DNA of 18,565 bases, from NCBI GenBank assembly GCA_900544985.1, contig UQXK01000034.1, positions 1-18,565 of the forward strand. The letters run 5' to 3'. Both the position numbers and the translations under genes were made by a program. Each line of letters begins with the position of its first letter. Within the stretch, counting starts at the first letter, position 1. The stretch comes from an uncultured Eubacteriales bacterium. Its GTDB lineage: Bacteria; Bacillota; Clostridia; Oscillospirales; CAG-272. Shown here piece after piece: positions 14,244 through 18,565 of the stretch. A model generated the notes under the pieces. It saw nothing but the letters and a program-made list of their open reading frames with translations. It had not been told where the DNA came from and made no database searches.

Positions 14244-15071
14244 TTGGAAAAGGCAAAACTCGAAATGCTTAAAGAAAAAGCATTAAATATAAGACTCGGC
14301 GCTCTCGAAGGCATATACAGCGCATCGTCCGGTCACCCGGGCGGCTCCCTTGCCATCGCAGACATACTCTCTTATCTCTATTTTTCGGAGATGAACGTGA
14401 ATCCCGAAAATCCGGCGGATCCCGATCGTGACAGACTCGTGCTCTCCAAAGGGCACACAGCTCCCGCTCTCTATGCGGCGCTTGCGGAAAAAGGGTATTT
14501 TGACAAATCCCTTCTTTCTACTCTCCGCAAATTCGGAAGCATTCTTCAAGGTCATCCCGATATGAAGCATATACCGGGAATAGATATGTCGACAGGTTCT
14601 CTCGGTCAGGGCTTTTCCGCCGCAAACGGTATCGCTCTTGCGGGAAAGATAGACAAGAAAGATTACCGCGTTTATGCGATACTCGGCGACGGCGAAAGCG
14701 AAGAGGGACAGATATGGGAAGCCGCTATGTTCGGTGCTCATTATAAGCTCGACAATCTTTGCGCAATAGTCGATAATAACGGACTTCAAATAGACGGCAA
14801 GGTTACGGAAGTTATGAATCCCACGCCTCTTGATGAAAAGTTCCTCGCATTCGGCTGGAATGTATACACTATCGACGGACACAATTTCGAAGAGATAGCG
14901 GACGCTCTCGAAAAGGCGAAGACGGTAAAAGGAAAACCCACTGCAATCATCGCAAACTGCGTGAAGGGCAAAGGCGTTTCGTTTATGGAAAATCAGGTCG
15001 GCTGGCACGGCTCCGCTCCGAATAAAGAGCAGTACGAACAGGCGATAGCAGAGCTTAAAGCAAGCGTCTGA
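14244..15071 (+). CDS. Transketolase, N-terminal subunit
   Basis: A 275-residue subunit holding the thiamine-diphosphate-binding half of transketolase. This enzyme moves two-carbon ketol units between sugar phosphates in the non-oxidative pentose phosphate pathway. SSGHPGGSLAIAD (28-40), SKGHTAPALYAAL (68-80) and GSLGQGFSAANGIALAGK (118-135) are typical. The cofactor motif runs from GDG (148-150) to NN (178-179), with EEGQIWEAAMFG between. The start is TTG, chosen because GGAGGTG at 14229-14235 lies 8 bases before it. The C-terminal half is encoded by the next gene 23 bases on, the split arrangement common in Clostridia and archaea. Both halves are needed for an active site. Confidence 0.95.
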   Translation: MEKAKLEMLKEKALNIRLGALEGIYSASSGHPGGSLAIADILSYLYFSEMNVNPENPADPDRDRLVLSKGHTAPALYAALAEKGYFDKSLLSTLRKFGSILQGHPDMKHIPGIDMSTGSLGQGFSAANGIALAGKIDKKDYRVYAILGDGESEEGQIWEAAMFGAHYKLDNLCAIVDNNGLQIDGKVTEVMNPTPLDEKFLAFGWNVYTIDGHNFEEIADALEKAKTVKGKPTAIIANCVKGKGVSFMENQVGWHGSAPNKEQYEQAIAELKASV

Positions 15072-15094
15072 ACTATAAAGGAGTGTGATTCTAA

Positions 15095-16042
15095 ATGGCA
15101 GATAAAATAGCTACAAGAGAAGCGTACGGCAACGCGCTCGCTTCTTTGGGAGAAAAATACACGGATTTTGTCGTACTCGACGCAGACCTTGCGGCGGCGA
15201 CAAAAACGGGAGTTTTCAAGAAAAAATATCCCGAAAGATTTTTTGACTGCGGTATCGCAGAAGCGGACATGGTAGGCGTTGCGGCAGGTCTTGCCGCTTC
15301 CGGCAAAACCGTATTTGCTTCGAGCTTCGCTATGTTCGCGGCAGGACGCGCTTTCGAACAGATAAGAAACTCCGTAGGATACCCGCATTTGAATGTTAAG
15401 ATCGGCGCAACTCATGCCGGAATATCCGTTGGAGAAGACGGCGCGACGCACCAGTGCAACGAGGATATCGCGCTTATGCGCACGATCCCCGGCATGACGA
15501 TAGTGAATCCCGCGGACGGAATCGAGGCTGCTGCGGCAGTAGAAGCGGCTATAAATACAAAAGGACCGTTTTATCTCCGTTTCGGACGTTATGCCGTTCC
15601 GTATCTCTATGACGAAAATTATAAATTCGAGCTCGGCAAAGGCGTGAAGCTCAAAGACGGCAAAGACGTCACGATAATCGCGACGGGACTTATGGTCCAT
15701 CTCGCTCTTGAAGCCGCAAATACGCTTGCCGCAGAGGGAATAGACGCGGAAGTTATAAATATCCACACTATAAAACCTCTTGACAAAGATATGGTCGTCG
15801 CTTCCGCTAAGAAAACAGGCGCTGTTGTAACTGCGGAAGAGCACAGCGTTATCGGCGGACTCGGCGGTGCTGTATGCGAGACTCTTTCGGAAAATGCTCC
15901 CGTTCCCGTACTCCGCGTAGGCGTAGAGGACAGATTCGGTATGAGCGGAAAAGTTCCGGAACTTCTTAACGAATACGGTCTTACAGCGGAAAATATTGCC
16001 GATAAGGCGCGCGCTGCCGTAAAACTCAAAACTGCAAAATAA
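15095..16042 (+). CDS. Transketolase, C-terminal subunit
   Basis: A 315-residue subunit with the pyrimidine-binding and C-terminal domains of transketolase. DCGIAEADMVGVAAGLA (51-67) carries the catalytic Glu56 that activates the thiamine ring. FASSFAMFAAGRAFEQIRNS and THAGISVGEDGATHQCNEDIALMR complete the pyrimidine domain. The C-terminal half has the transketolase_C fold (VINIHTIKPLD, EEHSVIGGLGGAVCE). An AAAGGAGTG ribosome site is visible, and the gap to the upstream subunit is 23 bases, so they form one operon. DXP synthase and pyruvate dehydrogenase beta are relatives, but the partner subunit and the lengths fit transketolase. An intrinsic terminator follows. Confidence 0.95.
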   Translation: MADKIATREAYGNALASLGEKYTDFVVLDADLAAATKTGVFKKKYPERFFDCGIAEADMVGVAAGLAASGKTVFASSFAMFAAGRAFEQIRNSVGYPHLNVKIGATHAGISVGEDGATHQCNEDIALMRTIPGMTIVNPADGIEAAAAVEAAINTKGPFYLRFGRYAVPYLYDENYKFELGKGVKLKDGKDVTIIATGLMVHLALEAANTLAAEGIDAEVINIHTIKPLDKDMVVASAKKTGAVVTAEEHSVIGGLGGAVCETLSENAPVPVLRVGVEDRFGMSGKVPELLNEYGLTAENIADKARAAVKLKTAK

Positions 16043-16066
16043 AAAAGCGGTAAAAGCATAAAATTT

Positions 16067-16110
16067 TCCGCCGTTGGAAATACTTTCGGTATAACAACGG
16101 CGGATTTTTG
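16067..16110 (+). terminator. Intrinsic terminator of the transketolase operon
   Basis: TCCGCCGTTG (16067-16076) pairs with CAACGGCGGA (16095-16104), 18-base loop, then TTTTTG. It lies 25 bases after the stop codon. The following 200 bases to the next start hold only a weak promoter candidate (TTTTAC at 16272-16277, TATAAA at 16294-16299). Confidence 0.8.
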
Positions 16111-16319
16111 TTAAACAGATAAATTGTGCCGATACATTTTTAATATTCGTAGGCTTGCTTTTGCTTGTCTGTGTGTTTTTTTATCATCGGGGTAAAATTC
16201 GTTTGGCGGGAAAACAGTTTGTTTTTTGCGGTATTTTTTTGTTTAATGAGCGGGGATTAAAATCTTTTTCGTTTTACTGTACATAACAACGGTTATAAAA
16301 TATAAAGAAGGAGGAACAT

Positions 16320-18497
16320 ATGAAAATTCTTATGGCGACAATGTCCATGGGCTACGGAGGTGCCGAAACGCACGTTTTGGAGCTTTCGCGAGAGCTTTCT
16401 CGCCGCGGGCATACGGTTTATGTTGCTTCTTCCGGCGGGGTTTATGAGGAAGAGCTGACCAAAAGCGGAGTTTTTCATGTATATGCGCCGCTCTCTTCAC
16501 GCTCTTTTTTCGATATTATGAAATCGAAGAAGATACTTTCCGCGCTTATTGAACGCGAAAGATTCGATATAGTCCACGCTCATGCGAGAATCCCCGCATT
16601 CATATGCGGAAATTTACAAAAAAAATACGGATTTATATTCGTGACCACGGCGCATTTTGATTTTAAAGTGAATGCCGCACTGAAACGCATGACGAATTGG
16701 GGAGATTTTGTTTTTTCCGTCAGCGACGATATTGCGGATTCTCTTGTTAAAAAATATAATTATCCGCGTGAATGTATGACGTCTGTTAAAAACGGCATAG
16801 ACACGGAAAAGTTTTCTCCCCTATCCGACGGCAAAAAAATAAGAGAGGAATATTCTCTTTCGGATAGTCGCGTTCTTATGTATCTCGGAAGACTTGACGA
16901 CGACAGCTTTCTTCCAGCGAAGCTTCTTATAGAGGCGACGCCGCGTATTCTCTCTTCATTTCCGAACATAAAGACCGTAATAGTCGGAAAGGGTAAAAAT
17001 GCAGAATTTTTATCGGAGCTTGCCGAAGGAGTAAATAAAAAAGCGGGAAAAGAAGTTGTTATACTTACCGGACCGACGACAAGAACAGACGAGTTTGTCT
17101 CTTCTTGCGATGTGTTTGTGGGTCCGTCGCGTTCCGCCATGGAGGCGCTTGCAACGGGCAAGCCGACAGTTGTTGCCGGAACTTTCGGTATGCTGGGACT
17201 TTTTTCGGAAGAAATCGAACGTGAAGCTGTAAGAACAAATTTCTGTTGCCGCGACAGCGCTCTTCCCACTGTTGAAAAAATAACTTCGGAAGTTATACGC
17301 GCCCTTAACTTTACAGATAAGGAACGCGTGGATTTCGGTGCATACGGCAGAAAATTTATAGAAGAAAATTACTCTGTAAAAATAATGGCGAATGTTTACG
17401 AGAACGAATATAAACTTCTTCTTTCTAAAAGAAAAAAACGTATAGCTGTTTGCGGTTATTACGGTTACGGTAATGTCGGGGACGAAGCAATGTTGTCATC
17501 GCTTGTAAATTCTCTTTCCGAAAACGACGAAATAGGGAAGATCTCCGTTATGAGCGCGACGCCCGAGGATACCGCGCTGAAATATAATGTCGATTCCGTA
17601 AACAGATTTGATTACCGCGCGGTAAAAAGGCTTTTGTCTGCGTCTGATATAATGATTTTCGGCGGAGGAAATATCCTGCAAGATAAAACGAGCACGCATT
17701 CGCTTCTGTATTATACCTATGTTATGAAGCTTGCAAAATCTCATGCCTGCGCCGTGGCGCTTACGGCGAATGGCATAGGTCCTATTGTAAAGAAAAAAAA
17801 TATTGCAAAGGTTTCGAATGCTCTCGGTTTTTCGGATTATATATCATTGCGCGATGCGGCGTCTGTGAAATTTGTAAGAGAGATTTTGCCGGAAAAAGAA
17901 GTTTTTGAGACGAGCGATCTTGCGTTTTCGGCACCGTGCGATACTTCTTCTTTTGTAAATGATATAAAAAACAGATACTTTGTAGTTTGTCCTAAAAAAA
18001 TAAAAGGTTTTTCGCCCGATATACTTGTTGATTTTTGCAATAATGTTTATGAAAAATACGGCTTTGTCGCTGTCTTTTATCCCATGCACGAAAGCGAAGA
18101 CGAAAAAATGTGTGAAAGGCTTTCTTTGCGTGTCAAAAATTCTCTGTTTGTCGGAAACAAAGATACGGATATAAAAGGTCTTCTCGGCAAAAGCGAATTT
18201 TCGGTCTGCATGAGGCTTCACGGAGTCATATTTTCTTTGATGGAGAAATGCCCGATGATAGGCGTTTCGGACGACGGAAAAATGTCGTCTTTTATGGCGT
18301 CTCTCGGCGTTTCCGAGTGCGCGTTCTTCCCGCCGGAGGTTTCTGCGACAGACCTTTTTGTTTCCGCGGAAAATCTTATTGCGGGCAGGGCAGACGTGCG
18401 CGACTCGCTTTCGTTTGAAGCGGCGAAGCATAAGGCTCGCGCGAAAGAGGAACTTTCAAGATTGAACGGTTTTATTGAAACCTACTTTTCCCCCTAA
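16320..18497 (+). CDS. csaB: Fused GT4 glycosyltransferase and CsaB-type polysaccharide pyruvyl transferase
   Basis: A 725-residue two-domain protein. Residues 1-368 form a GT-B glycosyltransferase of family 4: the glycine-rich MSMGYGGAETHVLEL (8-22), VSDDIADSLVKKY (134-146), the nucleotide-sugar region VGPSRSAMEALATGKPTV (267-284). After a short basic linker (SKRKKR), residues about 374-725 form a CsaB-type pyruvyl transferase: AVCGYYGYGNVGDEAML, FGGGNILQD (447-455), LTANGIGP, and MRLHGVIFSLMEKCPMIGVS near the end. CsaB adds ketal-pyruvate to secondary cell-wall polymers, which anchor SLH-domain surface proteins. The fusion suggests one protein adds a sugar and the pyruvate, or couples the two steps; this is inference. 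AAGGAGGA precedes the ATG. The last residues and stop codon are encoded inside a hairpin repeat. Confidence 0.88.
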   Translation: MKILMATMSMGYGGAETHVLELSRELSRRGHTVYVASSGGVYEEELTKSGVFHVYAPLSSRSFFDIMKSKKILSALIERERFDIVHAHARIPAFICGNLQKKYGFIFVTTAHFDFKVNAALKRMTNWGDFVFSVSDDIADSLVKKYNYPRECMTSVKNGIDTEKFSPLSDGKKIREEYSLSDSRVLMYLGRLDDDSFLPAKLLIEATPRILSSFPNIKTVIVGKGKNAEFLSELAEGVNKKAGKEVVILTGPTTRTDEFVSSCDVFVGPSRSAMEALATGKPTVVAGTFGMLGLFSEEIEREAVRTNFCCRDSALPTVEKITSEVIRALNFTDKERVDFGAYGRKFIEENYSVKIMANVYENEYKLLLSKRKKRIAVCGYYGYGNVGDEAMLSSLVNSLSENDEIGKISVMSATPEDTALKYNVDSVNRFDYRAVKRLLSASDIMIFGGGNILQDKTSTHSLLYYTYVMKLAKSHACAVALTANGIGPIVKKKNIAKVSNALGFSDYISLRDAASVKFVREILPEKEVFETSDLAFSAPCDTSSFVNDIKNRYFVVCPKKIKGFSPDILVDFCNNVYEKYGFVAVFYPMHESEDEKMCERLSLRVKNSLFVGNKDTDIKGLLGKSEFSVCMRLHGVIFSLMEKCPMIGVSDDGKMSSFMASLGVSECAFFPPEVSATDLFVSAENLIAGRADVRDSLSFEAAKHKARAKEELSRLNGFIETYFSP

Positions 18498-18507
18498 GAA
18501 AAGTAGG
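18481..18507 (+). repeat. Hairpin repeat carrying the csaB stop codon in its loop
   Basis: CCTACTTTTC (18481-18490) pairs with GAAAAGTAGG (18498-18507). The 7-base loop contains the TAA stop at 18495-18497. A diverged relative lies within the asnS-aminotransferase array (the CCTACC, CCCCCGAAGAAAAG stretch, minus strand near 11912-11890). No T-run follows. The remaining 58 bases of the window hold nothing I can support as a gene. Confidence 0.65.
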
Positions 18508-18565
18508 CAAGATGAATTGTCAAGAGAAGTGCAACAAATCATGAATAGAAGAAGCAAATAAATCG

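Noticed and set aside
14993..15844. Minus-strand open frame of 283 codons across the transketolase genes
   Set aside because: Antisense to two strongly supported genes and without recognisable domains.

Overview
The window looks like chromosomal DNA of a low-to-moderate GC Clostridia-type Firmicute, probably an anaerobe. The signs are strong AGGAGG-type ribosome binding sites, TTG and GTG starts, a CIRCE heat-shock operator, a T-box leader in front of asnS, a transketolase split into two genes, and a type II pantothenate kinase. This placement is inference; no rRNA or tRNA gene is present to fix the taxon.

Layout, left to right. (1) A fucO-type iron alcohol dehydrogenase on the minus strand ends against a two-hairpin repeat at the window edge. 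(2) A plus-strand block holds a YdjI-like SPFH protein with four zinc ribbons, a YdjG-like zinc-ribbon membrane protein and an AT-rich DinB-fold gene. It closes at a perfect 19-bp terminator hairpin. (3) A minus-strand CarD-family gene has an in-frame TAA but still has its promoter and ribosome binding site. (4) hsp20 follows, with a CIRCE operator upstream and a repeat cluster downstream. (5) Minus-strand ddl-coaW and aspartate aminotransferase-purB pairs come next. (6) A tandem hairpin-repeat array lies between the aminotransferase and asnS. asnS is preceded by a complete asparagine T-box. (7) Divergent from asnS, near-consensus promoters drive the two transketolase subunits. (8) The window ends with a 725-residue GT4-CsaB fusion for cell-wall polymer assembly and pyruvylation.

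Most genes are housekeeping: cell wall precursors (ddl, csaB), CoA (coaW), purines (purB), the aspartate/asparagine axis (aminotransferase, asnS, with purB consuming aspartate-derived adenylosuccinate), pentose phosphates (transketolase) and stress (hsp20, the YdjG/YdjI-like pair).

The least explained signal is a family of modular hairpin repeats. In three separate places (fucO, hsp20, asnS) a hairpin starts at the base directly after a TAA stop codon, always in the same orientation relative to the gene it follows. In a fourth place (csaB fusion) a related hairpin contains the stop codon in its loop. I found no complete new multi-gene defence or biosynthetic system here.
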